54,395 bases of DNA from an uncultured Granulosicoccaceae bacterium (GTDB lineage Bacteria > Pseudomonadota > Gammaproteobacteria > CALCKW01): the NCBI GenBank assembly GCA_937965695.1, contig CALCKW010000061.1, positions 1 to 54,395 on the forward strand, given 5' to 3'. Positions 1-7,530 of the stretch are shown here, piece after piece. A program made the position numbers and the translations under genes. The notes beneath the pieces were generated by a model, which saw only the letters and a list, made by a program, of their open reading frames with translations, was not told the origin of the DNA and searched no databases. Every line of letters begins with the position of its first letter. Positions within the stretch are counted from its first letter, which is position 1.

Positions 1-2231
1 ATTGGTGTGCCGCCTTCCCCGTCATCCAAATCATCCAAAGAATAGCTTTCAGCGTTACCCGGTATGATCGTGACATTAAGCGCTACGCATCGTCTTACTG
101 TAGGGATTGCAGCGTCTTCAAACACATAAAAAACTGGTTCAGCGGAGTCTAAGATGGCGCCAGCCGAGTCCAGCGCTAGATGGCTAACCCGCAACAGCAT
201 TCCGTCGGTATAAGTGATAGACGGTGTAGCGTCCCAAGTCGTGCCACCTGGTGTAAGGGTTTGCCGGTTTAGCTCGGTGAATGAGCCGTCACTGTTTACC
301 CGCTCAAATATCGCGGTCTGTGTCGTCACACCGCTAACCGTATTGATCTCAAACTGATAATTGACGTGGTTAGTTCCCGGCAGTATTGACGCTGGATTGG
401 CTTGCGTACCTCCAGTCGGTGACGTGATCTCAAGATCGTAATCAATCGCTACAATTTCGCCAACCGTGAAAGCACCTACATATCCTTTACCGGCGCCTAG
501 TGTTACTTGTAAGGTGTTAGTTCCTGTTATCTGGGCACTGCTGCCAACGGTAAATTTATCCACCAGTGAACCAGCGTTCATTGGCTCGGATGTGGTAACG
601 GTTATAGTTCTGGCTTGGCTGTTGTCGCGGTTTGCAAAAGCGCCCCACACCTCGTTCCCAACTTTTCTCAGTGTCTTAGTAACACCGAGCCAGCCGTCCT
701 GCGCATTGCTCGAGAACGTCGCTTGCAGTTCGTTCTGCTGCGGCGCGTTCATCATTGGCCAAAGGTTATCTAATTGGCTTAGCGTTGTGTTGATGTTCTC
801 TGTAGAGTTCCACCACGGTTGCTGTTCATAGCCTCGGCCCCATGAGCCATTAACAGAACTGGAGTATGTCAATGAAGGTCGATCAGACCAGATACTAAAA
901 CCAGCACCACCGAGAATGACACCGTAGACAATATCGCCTGAAATATGGCTGCCATTGTGCGGCGTGTTGAAGCTGAACGTTGATATGGGATTGGTTAGCT
1001 CGGGGTGGCCAGCAAGCGCACGGCCTGACGGCCCTTGCAGGAAGTCATATCCTTCTGCGCCGGTTCTTATTCCAAAGTCCGGCGCTTCAGGGTTAGCTTT
1101 AAACTCGAAGTAATCGGCTATCTCGTGGTAGCGCTGGGCACCGCTCGATTGTTGGCAGTGGACGAACACAGGCCGCTTGTGTGTGCCCTTATTTGATTCT
1201 GCTTGTCGGATTGCAGCGACGAGCTGAACTTGCCACTCGAACTCCTCCCAAACGTACTCCTCGACATCCAAATAAACAGCTATCCAGTCGTCGCCAACAT
1301 CGTCAATCAACTCTTCAAATCTTTGTGTTGCCAGTGCCATGTTATGCCAACCACAACCAGCGGGCACATAGGTTCCGTTTGATGTAAAATCGCCGCGAAT
1401 AAATGAGCTGCCATCGGAAACCATTTTCATACCGCTAGGGACTGCGGCTTGCTGACCGGTACAGGGGTTTATTTGGTATGCGGTGTTAAACCCATTAGCT
1501 CTAGAGTTCGCTAAACTTTGCGCCATCTGCTGCAATTCACTGTTGCCGCCTTGCTCTTCAAAGTCTGGATACGCGCCCTTAACAACAAAAGGCACGCCGT
1601 TAAGTTTCCAAGCGCCATCGGCTGATATTGTGATCTCACCATTGCCAGAATCGAATGCTCTGCGGGCCTTTGGTGCATCGTCGTACCAGATTGAGCCTGC
1701 TTGCTTATCTCGCCCGTGATCATGCAACGCAAGCTTGTCGATGTAGAAGTTTTGCGGTGTCTCGCCCTTGCAAACAAAACCTGGTTGGAACGCAATCTTT
1801 AGTCCCGTCACAGAACCATCTTCAGGAATTGATATAGGTATGCTTTGGGTCTCAAACTGACCGGTATTCGCTGGGCTGATGTACTGTATCTGCTGCCAGA
1901 CTTGCCCGCCTGAACCATAGAACTCTACCCAAACATTTATCATCTGTGGGCAGCTACCGCCTGAACGAGCACGCCACACAAGGTTTAGTACATGACCTGC
2001 GCTAACGGCGACAATGTTGTCGGATCTATATCGAGACGATCCAAATCTAGCCTCATAGTCAGCGTTAAACGCAGATGCAGGCAGCACAATCGAGTGCGTC
2101 CCCTCGCGTATGGCTGTGTTTATCGATGGGCTTGGGGAAAAACTACCCTGATTAATGGAGCCGCTAGAGTTTGCCCAACCAGATATATTAAGTTTGGCTG
2201 GAGCTATGTGTTGTGCATTTGTAAAAGGCAT
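1..2231 (-). CDS. Large glycoside-hydrolase-like protein, 3' end outside window
   Basis: One uninterrupted reading frame runs from ATG at 2231 to the window edge (743 codons, no stop). An in-frame TAA two codons upstream fixes the start. About residues 1-170 look like a jelly-roll or carbohydrate-binding module. Around W210 the segment WKLNGVPFVVKG resembles the opening strand of TIM-barrel glycosidases, and an acidic cluster LDVEEY (D322, E324, E325) could be catalytic. About residues 530-590 look like the beta-sandwich that often follows such barrels, followed by an Ig/FnIII-like region. There is no N-terminal signal peptide. That is odd for a polysaccharide-degrading enzyme and would fit a phage-type structural or depolymerase protein, or a protein exported by another route. 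It is the last visible gene of the integrated element, separated from the replication genes by 365 bp. The reading frame is certain; the fold assignment is inference and no exact family is recognised. Confidence 0.72.
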   Translation of the reverse strand, partial: MPFTNAQHIAPAKLNISGWANSSGSINQGSFSPSPSINTAIREGTHSIVLPASAFNADYEARFGSSRYRSDNIVAVSAGHVLNLVWRARSGGSCPQMINVWVEFYGSGGQVWQQIQYISPANTGQFETQSIPISIPEDGSVTGLKIAFQPGFVCKGETPQNFYIDKLALHDHGRDKQAGSIWYDDAPKARRAFDSGNGEITISADGAWKLNGVPFVVKGAYPDFEEQGGNSELQQMAQSLANSRANGFNTAYQINPCTGQQAAVPSGMKMVSDGSSFIRGDFTSNGTYVPAGCGWHNMALATQRFEELIDDVGDDWIAVYLDVEEYVWEEFEWQVQLVAAIRQAESNKGTHKRPVFVHCQQSSGAQRYHEIADYFEFKANPEAPDFGIRTGAEGYDFLQGPSGRALAGHPELTNPISTFSFNTPHNGSHISGDIVYGVILGGAGFSIWSDRPSLTYSSSVNGSWGRGYEQQPWWNSTENINTTLSQLDNLWPMMNAPQQNELQATFSSNAQDGWLGVTKTLRKVGNEVWGAFANRDNSQARTITVTTSEPMNAGSLVDKFTVGSSAQITGTNTLQVTLGAGKGYVGAFTVGEIVAIDYDLEITSPTGGTQANPASILPGTNHVNYQFEINTVSGVTTQTAIFERVNSDGSFTELNRQTLTPGGTTWDATPSITYTDGMLLRVSHLALDSAGAILDSAEPVFYVFEDAAIPTVRRCVALNVTIIPGNAESYSLDDLDDGEGGTP

Positions 2232-2596
2232 TTCTTAATTAAACCTCGGGCTATGTGTGCCCATGTGTGAGCCGATCTATTCGGCGTTGGTATTGGGGTG
2301 GCTCATCTGCTGATAAGCGTTTGGTGCTGGTGTTGTGGTCGTTCGGTTATTGGGTGTGTGGTGTCCTGATTAGAGCGGTGCTGGTGCTGCGGTATTAATA
2401 AATGCTTAGGTTCTTTTTGAGCACTAAAAACACCTCGCTGGGGTTCCTGAGCTCGACCGTCCGGAAAGTTTCACATTTTTTTATTCCATTTCCTTCCTAT
2501 TACATTCAATTATGTGAATGTATTCACTTAAATATAACGAGCAGTTTCGATTCTCGACTTAGGAAGTGGCTCGACCGTGGATTTCCCGATTGATGG
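2232..2596. promoter_or_regulatory. AT-rich intergenic region with a 14-bp palindrome
   Basis: No convincing gene lies here. The region contains the perfect hyphenated palindrome GTGAAT-GT-ATTCAC at 2514-2527, with a related ATTCAAT just before it. This is the likely promoter/operator region for the glycosidase-like gene starting at 2231. The same arms, GTGAAT-N2-ATTCAC, recur at 40135-40148. A 63-residue plus-strand frame at 2402-2593 has no supporting features. Confidence 0.4.
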
Positions 2597-2800
2597 CTAG
2601 GAGCTCAAATGCTCGCCAGTAAGCGGGACGCGGCCTAGACCGATTATTTGCAGCTTGAGCGGCTTGTTTTCTTCTGCAAGCAACGTGGCCATCTCGGTAA
2701 GATTTTGCACAACCTGAACGACCGCGTTTTCTGGATTAGGTTTTTTCTGAGTCCCTACAACGCGCAAGTGCATTTTTTTTTTATTTGAAATTTTGTCCAT
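2597..2800 (-). CDS. Small hypothetical protein (67 aa) of the integrated element
   Basis: The ATG at 2800 is preceded by AAGGGA five bases upstream. The product is basic at the N-terminus (about residues 4-20 are lysine-rich), followed by a predicted amphipathic helix around residues 25-45. No family is recognised. It lies 71 bp downstream of the antirepressor gene on the same strand and may belong to the same transcript. Small basic proteins at the end of an element's early operon are often DNA-binding, but nothing in this one proves it. Confidence 0.5.
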   Translation of the reverse strand: MDKISNKKKMHLRVVGTQKKPNPENAVVQVVQNLTEMATLLAEENKPLKLQIIGLGRVPLTGEHLSS

Positions 2801-2813
2801 TGGGTTCCCTTTT

Positions 2814-2838
2814 AGCCTGCTGATTGCGGGCTGTTTTT
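2814..2838 (+). terminator. Intrinsic-terminator-like hairpin in plus orientation
   Basis: AGCCTGC (2814-2820) pairs with GCGGGCT (2826-2832) around a 5-nt loop with one G-U pair, and is followed on the plus strand by GTTTTT. The T-run faces the plus strand although both neighbouring genes are on the minus strand. It would therefore stop an antisense transcript, or it may be only an RNA structure ahead of the 67-aa gene. Confidence 0.4.
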
Positions 2839-2871
2839 GATGTTGAGCCGACGTTGGTTAGATGTTGATTT

Positions 2872-3630
2872 TTAAGCGGCTGATTCAATCTCTGCACTAA
2901 GCCTCTCTTGCAGACGCGCTAAACCCTTCGATGTTATCCATACTTGGCTATATGGGATTTGCTCGCCAGTCCTTGGGTTTAGACGCGTTTTGTACTTTTC
3001 CGTCAAAACCTTTTGGTCAATCGCCCGCTGGTAAGCTCTACCATCCGGCCCAATCCAGCGGATCTCACGCAAATAATAAAACAAGCGCTGTCTGCCAATC
3101 TTTAGTCCGTGGGTGTTAGCTAGCACCTGTGCAGCTCGACGTACATCCATATCTGCGGCGGTGGCCTGCACCGTCTGAGCGAACGCCACAAGCGGCCTGT
3201 CTGCCTCTCGTTGCCACTCTAGCTCCTCGACCTCAGTAGCTAGCCTCAAGCGCTTCTTCTCGCTGTCTAGGGCCATTTCTATCAGGTCTAGGCGGGTCAG
3301 CTCTGATTGGTTGGCCTGCTGCCCCGCTAGCTCAAAGAAAGCTTTCACAAGCCGCGTTTTGAATTCAACGACCAAAGGGCTATTTCGCAGGAAAGTCATT
3401 AGTAGCGTGCTTTGGTGCTCATTCAATAATGCAACTTCCCTGGTTTGCTGGCCTCCTGCTGTCTTAAAGGGTGCAATTTCAAATGCGACCCTTCCAAATG
3501 TCTCAAGATCATTAATTCGTTGTCTGATTAGTTGGATCACACTCCGGTGTGGCATCTCGACGCCATCTGCAATTGCTGTGGAAGTTGTGACCGAATGGCC
3601 GCTTTCGTTTGTTATGACTAATTCGTTCAT
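2872..3630 (-). CDS. Phage antirepressor, Rha family N-terminal and KilAC C-terminal domains
   Basis: The product is 252 aa. About residues 1-100 match the Rha regulatory family (segments such as MPHRSVIQLIRQ and FKTRLVKAFFEL). About residues 150-245 match the KilAC/ANT antirepressor C-terminus (GRQRLFYYLREIRWI, the YQRAID region, and a closing winged-helix-like part). Proteins of this architecture act in phage and satellite lysogeny control. The ATG at 3630 has AGGAG eight bases upstream and overlaps the stop of the preceding gene as ATGA, so the two are probably translationally coupled. It is part of the minus-strand operon alpA - 168 aa - Gp2-like - rha. Confidence 0.88.
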   Translation of the reverse strand: MNELVITNESGHSVTTSTAIADGVEMPHRSVIQLIRQRINDLETFGRVAFEIAPFKTAGGQQTREVALLNEHQSTLLMTFLRNSPLVVEFKTRLVKAFFELAGQQANQSELTRLDLIEMALDSEKKRLRLATEVEELEWQREADRPLVAFAQTVQATAADMDVRRAAQVLANTHGLKIGRQRLFYYLREIRWIGPDGRAYQRAIDQKVLTEKYKTRLNPRTGEQIPYSQVWITSKGLARLQERLSAEIESAA

Positions 3631-4226
3631 GCTGCACACTCCTGTCTTGGTGCAATTAGGCGGCTTGTGCCGTAATCCTTGGCTTGTGGTGGTCTGTAGC
3701 CCTTGCCACGGGCCTTAGCCATGTAACTAATCCGATAAACCGCTTGCGCCTTGCTGTCTTCGTCTTCGATATAGTAAAAGCAGTTATCAGGGCGGTGAAC
3801 TGTGTTGCCGCTTTTCTGTGCTTCCCATGTATCAGAAATAATCCTATTAAGCCGTGTCGAGTGCTGGATCACGTCGCCATCGAGAAATAAAGCTAGGTGA
3901 TAATGCTGGTGCTTGGCTTTTTCCATCTCTCTAACCCACATATAGCCGATCTCTGATATGTCATATTGGCGCTCTATTCGACGCAAAAGATTTTTCCTGA
4001 ATTTACTAATCATTTTGCTGTCGTCCGTGTAGTGGTTCTGATGTAAATCGACGCGCAAAACAAAGACACGGCCCCACTTCATCACGCAGATGTCGAGCTG
4101 GTCGATCAAGGCGTGTAACTGCTTCGGATAGATGCCAGATTTTTTCGCGTTGACTTCGTACGCGGTGCCGTTGTGCGTGATATTGCCCGACGTGCTTTTG
4201 TACTTTCGGTTTTTGGTTTGCTTCAC
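3627..4226 (-). CDS. Inovirus Gp2-like / YagK-YfjJ domain protein, putative HUH replication protein
   Basis: The product is 199 aa. It matches the YagK/YfjJ C-terminal (inovirus Gp2) family: FVLRVDLH at about residue 55, WVREMEKA followed by HQHYHLALFLDG at about 107-118, and YRISYMAKARG near 168. His-Tyr-His is an HUH-type metal motif, and YMAK has the Tyr-x-x-Lys form of rolling-circle initiators, so a replication-initiation role is inferred. Translation starts at GTG (4226), which overlaps the upstream TGA as GTGA; no ATG fits. These proteins occur in filamentous prophages and in P4/CP4-like elements. No zot or coat genes are visible here, so a complete inovirus is not supported. Confidence 0.82.
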   Translation of the reverse strand: MKQTKNRKYKSTSGNITHNGTAYEVNAKKSGIYPKQLHALIDQLDICVMKWGRVFVLRVDLHQNHYTDDSKMISKFRKNLLRRIERQYDISEIGYMWVREMEKAKHQHYHLALFLDGDVIQHSTRLNRIISDTWEAQKSGNTVHRPDNCFYYIEDEDSKAQAVYRISYMAKARGKGYRPPQAKDYGTSRLIAPRQECAA

Positions 4227-4729
4227 TCACACGCCACCCCTATTCTTTTTGGGGCGCTTGCATATTTGGGCTGTATTAGTGGGTGCTGGAGAGAGATAGA
4301 ATAAATAAAATACCGCTCATTTTTCCGTATCCCGAAACCCCGCCAGCCCGCAATCGCATTGGGGTGCTGATAGCCGAGACGGGACAAAACCGACGGGACA
4401 AAACCGCGCCTGTAATAAGGTCTGTTATTTGCAGATAAATCAGGCCGCCATTTGGTAATCACTTGCGCACCTCCACGCCACTGAACAGCACATAGCGCCC
4501 TACGTCGTGCGGATGGTCTTGCACTGTCTCGATGCGGTGGCAGCACGTATATATTTTGCCTGCCCGTAGGCTCAACGGGAGAATCAGAGTACTCATACAG
4601 CATCGCTTTCTTACGCGCGTCTGGACAATCTGGGCAGTCGATCTCAGGGCTTGGCTGTGGTATCGTTGGCAACGCCAGTTGAACCTCTATACGCACGGCC
4701 TGCCCCTCATGGTGGGCCTGTATGTCCAT
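4223..4729 (-). CDS. Hypothetical protein (168 aa) between alpA and the Gp2-like gene
   Basis: The ATG at 4729 follows the alpA stop at 4733 by one base, and its TGA overlaps the next gene's GTG start. This tight packing argues for a real gene. A CPDC cysteine pair occurs near residue 34. The remainder is rich in Arg, Pro and Tyr and matches no family I know. The C-terminal third contains a tandem DNA repeat, ACGGGACAAAACCG twice at 4379-4406, so that part may be constrained as DNA rather than protein. The reading frame is likely real; the function is unknown. Confidence 0.5.
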   Translation of the reverse strand: MDIQAHHEGQAVRIEVQLALPTIPQPSPEIDCPDCPDARKKAMLYEYSDSPVEPTGRQNIYVLPPHRDSARPSARRRALCAVQWRGGAQVITKWRPDLSANNRPYYRRGFVPSVLSRLGYQHPNAIAGWRGFGIRKNERYFIYSISLQHPLIQPKYASAPKRIGVACE

Positions 4730-4732
4730 GCT

Positions 4733-4984
4733 CTACCCCTCCGCCTGTGCCACTGCTGGCAATCCGTACGCCTCGCGTATATCGCCCCAGCGGTAAGCCG
4801 TGGTGCGCGATCCGAGCTTTATGCCCTCCGGTATTTTTCCAGCACGAATATCTGCAAAAAACTTCGACCGCCCAAATGGCAAGAGCCTAGGGCCGTGTTT
4901 CTCGGGGTTGTATTGATTAGGGCCAACTAGGTCGTTGGCTCTGACTAGGGTGTCATCGGTGAGAGTGTGCGGCGTCATAAACAT
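4733..4984 (-). CDS. AlpA-family transcriptional regulator / excisionase-like
   Basis: The product is 83 aa. The core GRSKFFADIRAGKIP then IKLGSRTTAYRWGDIREAY is the AlpA/MerR-like winged helix found in P4-type and satellite elements, where AlpA activates integrase or excision and switches early transcription. The first ATG (4984) has AGG only three bases upstream. The ATG two codons later (4978) has the same AGG at nine bases and may be the true start. It heads the operon alpA - 168 aa - Gp2-like - rha, just downstream of a palindrome and repeats at 5064-5104 that could be its own binding site. Confidence 0.82.
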   Translation of the reverse strand: MFMTPHTLTDDTLVRANDLVGPNQYNPEKHGPRLLPFGRSKFFADIRAGKIPEGIKLGSRTTAYRWGDIREAYGLPAVAQAEG

Positions 4985-5063
4985 ATACCTGTAATGTGCT
5001 TAGTGATTTCGCCCTGTGCGAAAATCTAGGTATATGATTGATTTTGTTCGGTCTTGGGTCATC

Positions 5064-5104
5064 CGTTACACAGTGTGTAACGCCTGAGTAACGCCTATGT
5101 AACG
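5064..5104. repeat. 19-bp palindrome plus three 11-bp-phased GTAACG repeats
   Basis: CGTTACACAGTGTGTAACG (5064-5082) is a perfect 9-bp inverted repeat around one central G. Its right arm contains the first of three GTAACG hexamers at 5077, 5088 and 5099, exactly 11 bp apart, with shared GTAACGCCT context in the first two. It lies between the 280-aa gene and alpA. A hairpin next to helically phased direct repeats is the layout of a rolling-circle double-strand origin (nick hairpin plus initiator-binding iterons) or of a cooperative operator for AlpA. The role is inference; the repeats are directly visible. Confidence 0.7.
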
Positions 5105-5161
5105 GTTTTGGCGGTTTGTGTAGCGCTGTTTTGGACGGGCAGAAACTCAGCTTATAACTCA

Positions 5162-6004
5162 TTAACCCCTAAACCTTGATAGCGCTACCCGCAATGTGCC
5201 CATTTTTAATTCCTTGCGGTCGTGCCTCCTAACTATTACAGAACCTTTTTTGGTGTACTGCATTAACCCGTCGTCGGTTAATGTTTGTAGCCAGTCGGTT
5301 ACATTTTTTGCTGTGTAGCTTGCCTTTACCAATTCAGGGTTGGCAGCCTCAAACATATTTAGCTCTTGGCCCCACTCGGTGCTCGGGTTGTGTCGCTGTT
5401 CTTGATTCCCGCCACCCACTAGCGCATCGAGATCACCTCGTCGAAACACAAGACGCGCACCATGTGGTAGATCGCTCAACCGATACGTATTTCTCGGGTC
5501 ATCATATGACCGCCCCCAACTATCGGGCAGCTCTCCATCGTAAATGTCGGCCACGTTACCCATTACCATTGCAGCCCGTGCCGTGCCGTCGTTTTGGATC
5601 GCTTCAATATATAGGTGTCCGTTAGTCCACCACGTCCTAAACCCTGCATCACTATCATCGGCTATCAATAGTTCGGAGAGAATCGCTTTGCCCGCGCCTG
5701 CAACAACCAAGCGAAAAACGCCATGCAATTCGCCCTCCCCCTCAACAGGAAAACAAACTACTTTCTTACGTTTCAGTGCTTCAATGGTGGGTATGTAGTC
5801 GACTTTCAGACCATGTACACTAGAGGCTTGCTCTAAGTCTGTTGGGTTAACACCTTCTAGCATTTGACCTTTAACCGGCCTTACAAACTCCATCCCAACG
5901 GACAGCGATTTATTTAGAGCCTTGCGTAATAGCCGCTCTTTGCTGATTTTTGAGTCTCTTAGGTACTCGACTGATTCGTCGAGCGATAGATAATCGTCGC
6001 TCAT
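5162..6004 (-). CDS. Hypothetical protein (280 aa) of the integrated element
   Basis: The ATG at 6004 has AGGG six bases upstream. No family is recognised. The start (YLSLDESVEYLRDSK) resembles a helix-turn-helix or plasmid-type regulator segment. The middle is a beta-rich region (KVVCFPVEGEGELHGVFRLVV). The end, with KNVTDWLQTLTDDGLMQYTKKGSVIVRR, looks like a winged helix, so DNA binding is plausible. It sits between the integrase and alpA on the same strand, about 100 bp from the integrase stop. That is a position often taken by element-specific regulators. Confidence 0.7.
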   Translation of the reverse strand: MSDDYLSLDESVEYLRDSKISKERLLRKALNKSLSVGMEFVRPVKGQMLEGVNPTDLEQASSVHGLKVDYIPTIEALKRKKVVCFPVEGEGELHGVFRLVVAGAGKAILSELLIADDSDAGFRTWWTNGHLYIEAIQNDGTARAAMVMGNVADIYDGELPDSWGRSYDDPRNTYRLSDLPHGARLVFRRGDLDALVGGGNQEQRHNPSTEWGQELNMFEAANPELVKASYTAKNVTDWLQTLTDDGLMQYTKKGSVIVRRHDRKELKMGTLRVALSRFRG

Positions 6005-6105
6005 AACAAGCCCTGTGCTCGCACCTGAAAAAATAGAACCACGCCCACAACTCGATCAGGGGTCGAGCGTTCAGCCGCTAAGCCTAGTGGGTGTGGTTTG
6101 CTCGG

Positions 6106-7335
6106 TTATTCTGCCGCTGCGTCTTGCCGGAAGTTTCCAACAACAACATTGCCGCCCGCTTTCAGTCCGCCCAAATAATCAGCCCAACGTTGCATTAGTT
6201 CTCGGCGCTGTGGTAGATGGTGTGTTCTGTTGTACGACCTACCATGTAGATCACGCACGCGGTGGGCTAGCTGCTGCTCCAGATGTGCAACATTGGCCCC
6301 TAGTACTTCGTCCGCAATAGTCCTAAAAGCAGCTCTAAACCCGTGTACGCTCATGACCTCCTTTGGGTAGCCCATATTCCGCAACGCCATGCGCAGAGCG
6401 TTATCACTAATGGGTCGGCCCGGTCGCAGGCTAGGAAATACATATTCTTGGTGAGAGGTTTCGGGCCGCAACCACTCTAGTATTTCAACCGCTTGACTGG
6501 ATAAGGGCGTTACGTGAGGCTCACCAGTTTTAGAGGCGACAAATTCCCATTGCCTTGAAGCAAAATCAAAATCCGCCCACTTGGCTTGTCGAAGCTCGCC
6601 GGGGCGAACTGCTACCAGCGGGGCCAATTGCAACGCCGAACGTACAACCGGGCCTCGGCCTTCGTATTGATCTATCGAGCGAAGCAACTCGCCAAACTGC
6701 GCTGGTTCGGTAATCGCCGCAAAGTGTCCGCCCTTGCCGGGTTTGGGCAGTACTGTCTTTGCACCTAGTGTTGGGTCGTAGGCTTTGCCTGTGCGCGCGG
6801 CAGCAAGTTCGTAGATGCTTCTAATATCCCATAGCATTCGGCGGGCAGTCTCAACAGCCCCTCGATTGCAGACAGCCAGCAACACGTCTTGGACTTGCTT
6901 TGGCCGTACAGCGTGAATATGGATCTCGCCAAGCTTTGGGAGAATATCTCGCTCTATACGCGCCCTCACCTTCTCCGAATTGACTTCAGACCAATCGGGC
7001 ACTTGATTAGCGTGCCACTGCTCAAAGTAGTGCCCGAATGTCGATACCAAAGCCCGCTTCGCGCGCTCTCGCTCTTCCAGCGGGTCAGCGCCTTGCACTA
7101 ATAACTCGGCGGCATTTTGCCTTCGCTCTCGCGCCGCAGAAAGCGTTACATCTGGGTAGACACCTAAAGACATAGCCCGCTCGCGCTTCTGGAACAGATA
7201 GCGATACTGCCAGCGTTTGTGTCCTTTAGGATCTATAACCAAAAACAGCCCGCCACCGTCCTTAAGCTTCCGGCGCTTCTCGGCTGGTTTGGCCTGTCTC
7301 ACTCCGATATCAGTCAAGAGGTTTAATTTTGCCAT
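6106..7335 (-). CDS. Tyrosine site-specific integrase with N-terminal arm-binding (DUF4102) domain
   Basis: The product is 409 aa from the ATG at 7335; a longer open frame exists upstream, but MAKLNLLTDIGVRQAKP is the usual start of this family. About residues 1-90 are the DUF4102 arm-binding domain, 95-190 the SAM-like core-binding domain and 205-390 the catalytic domain. Catalytic residues seen are Arg in AVRPGELR, His and Arg in HGFRAAFRT, His in LAHRVRD and the Tyr nucleophile in GRSYNRT. It is the first gene inward from tRNA-Ala(GGC), reading away from the 3' end of the tRNA, as in P4-type elements integrated at tRNA genes. It appears intact and probably functional. Confidence 0.93.
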   Translation of the reverse strand: MAKLNLLTDIGVRQAKPAEKRRKLKDGGGLFLVIDPKGHKRWQYRYLFQKRERAMSLGVYPDVTLSAARERRQNAAELLVQGADPLEERERAKRALVSTFGHYFEQWHANQVPDWSEVNSEKVRARIERDILPKLGEIHIHAVRPKQVQDVLLAVCNRGAVETARRMLWDIRSIYELAAARTGKAYDPTLGAKTVLPKPGKGGHFAAITEPAQFGELLRSIDQYEGRGPVVRSALQLAPLVAVRPGELRQAKWADFDFASRQWEFVASKTGEPHVTPLSSQAVEILEWLRPETSHQEYVFPSLRPGRPISDNALRMALRNMGYPKEVMSVHGFRAAFRTIADEVLGANVAHLEQQLAHRVRDLHGRSYNRTHHLPQRRELMQRWADYLGGLKAGGNVVVGNFRQDAAAE

Positions 7336-7337
7336 TT

Positions 7338-7390
7338 CGGGACACTCAGTAGTGGTAAAAACGGGACATCCCGCGAGCTGTCCCGTTTTT
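7338..7390. repeat. Perfect 12-bp inverted repeat with CGGGACA motifs upstream of integrase
   Basis: AAAAACGGGACA (7357-7368) and TGTCCCGTTTTT (7379-7390) form a perfect stem with a 10-nt loop. A third CGGGACA lies at 7338-7344, next to the integrase start. With A-runs outside on one side and T-runs on the other, it could act as a terminator in either direction. Repeated heptamers beside an integrase could instead be arm-type or AlpA binding sites. ACGGGACA also occurs twice at 4379-4406. Confidence 0.6.
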
Positions 7391-7505
7391 GTCGCGGATT
7401 TAATCCAACAACAAAGAACAAACACGGACAACAATGTAACGGCAGTCGAAGCAAAAAACACACTAACTACCTGAATACATTAAACCACACCGAACAAATG
7501 AGCAC

Positions 7506-7530
7506 AAAAAAGGCCGTCCGAAGACGACCT
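7506..7530 (-). terminator. Rho-independent terminator of tRNA-Ala
   Basis: On the minus strand AGGTCGTC-TTCG-GACGGCCT forms an 8-bp stem (one G-U) with a stable UUCG loop, followed by six T. It lies 13 bp after the tRNA CCA end. The element junction is therefore either within the tRNA 3' end or just beyond this terminator. Confidence 0.85.

Noticed and set aside
2514..2527. ArgR box reading of GTGAAT-GT-ATTCAC
   Set aside because: ArgR half-sites TGAAT/ATTCA are separated by four bases, here by two.
2402..2593. 63-codon plus-strand frame in the element intergenic region
   Set aside because: AT-rich, no ribosome-binding site, overlaps the operator-like palindrome.
4953..5162. 69-codon minus-strand frame between the 280-aa gene and alpA
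   Set aside because: It runs across the palindrome and 11-bp repeats, lacks a ribosome-binding site and resembles nothing; the DNA repeats explain the region better.
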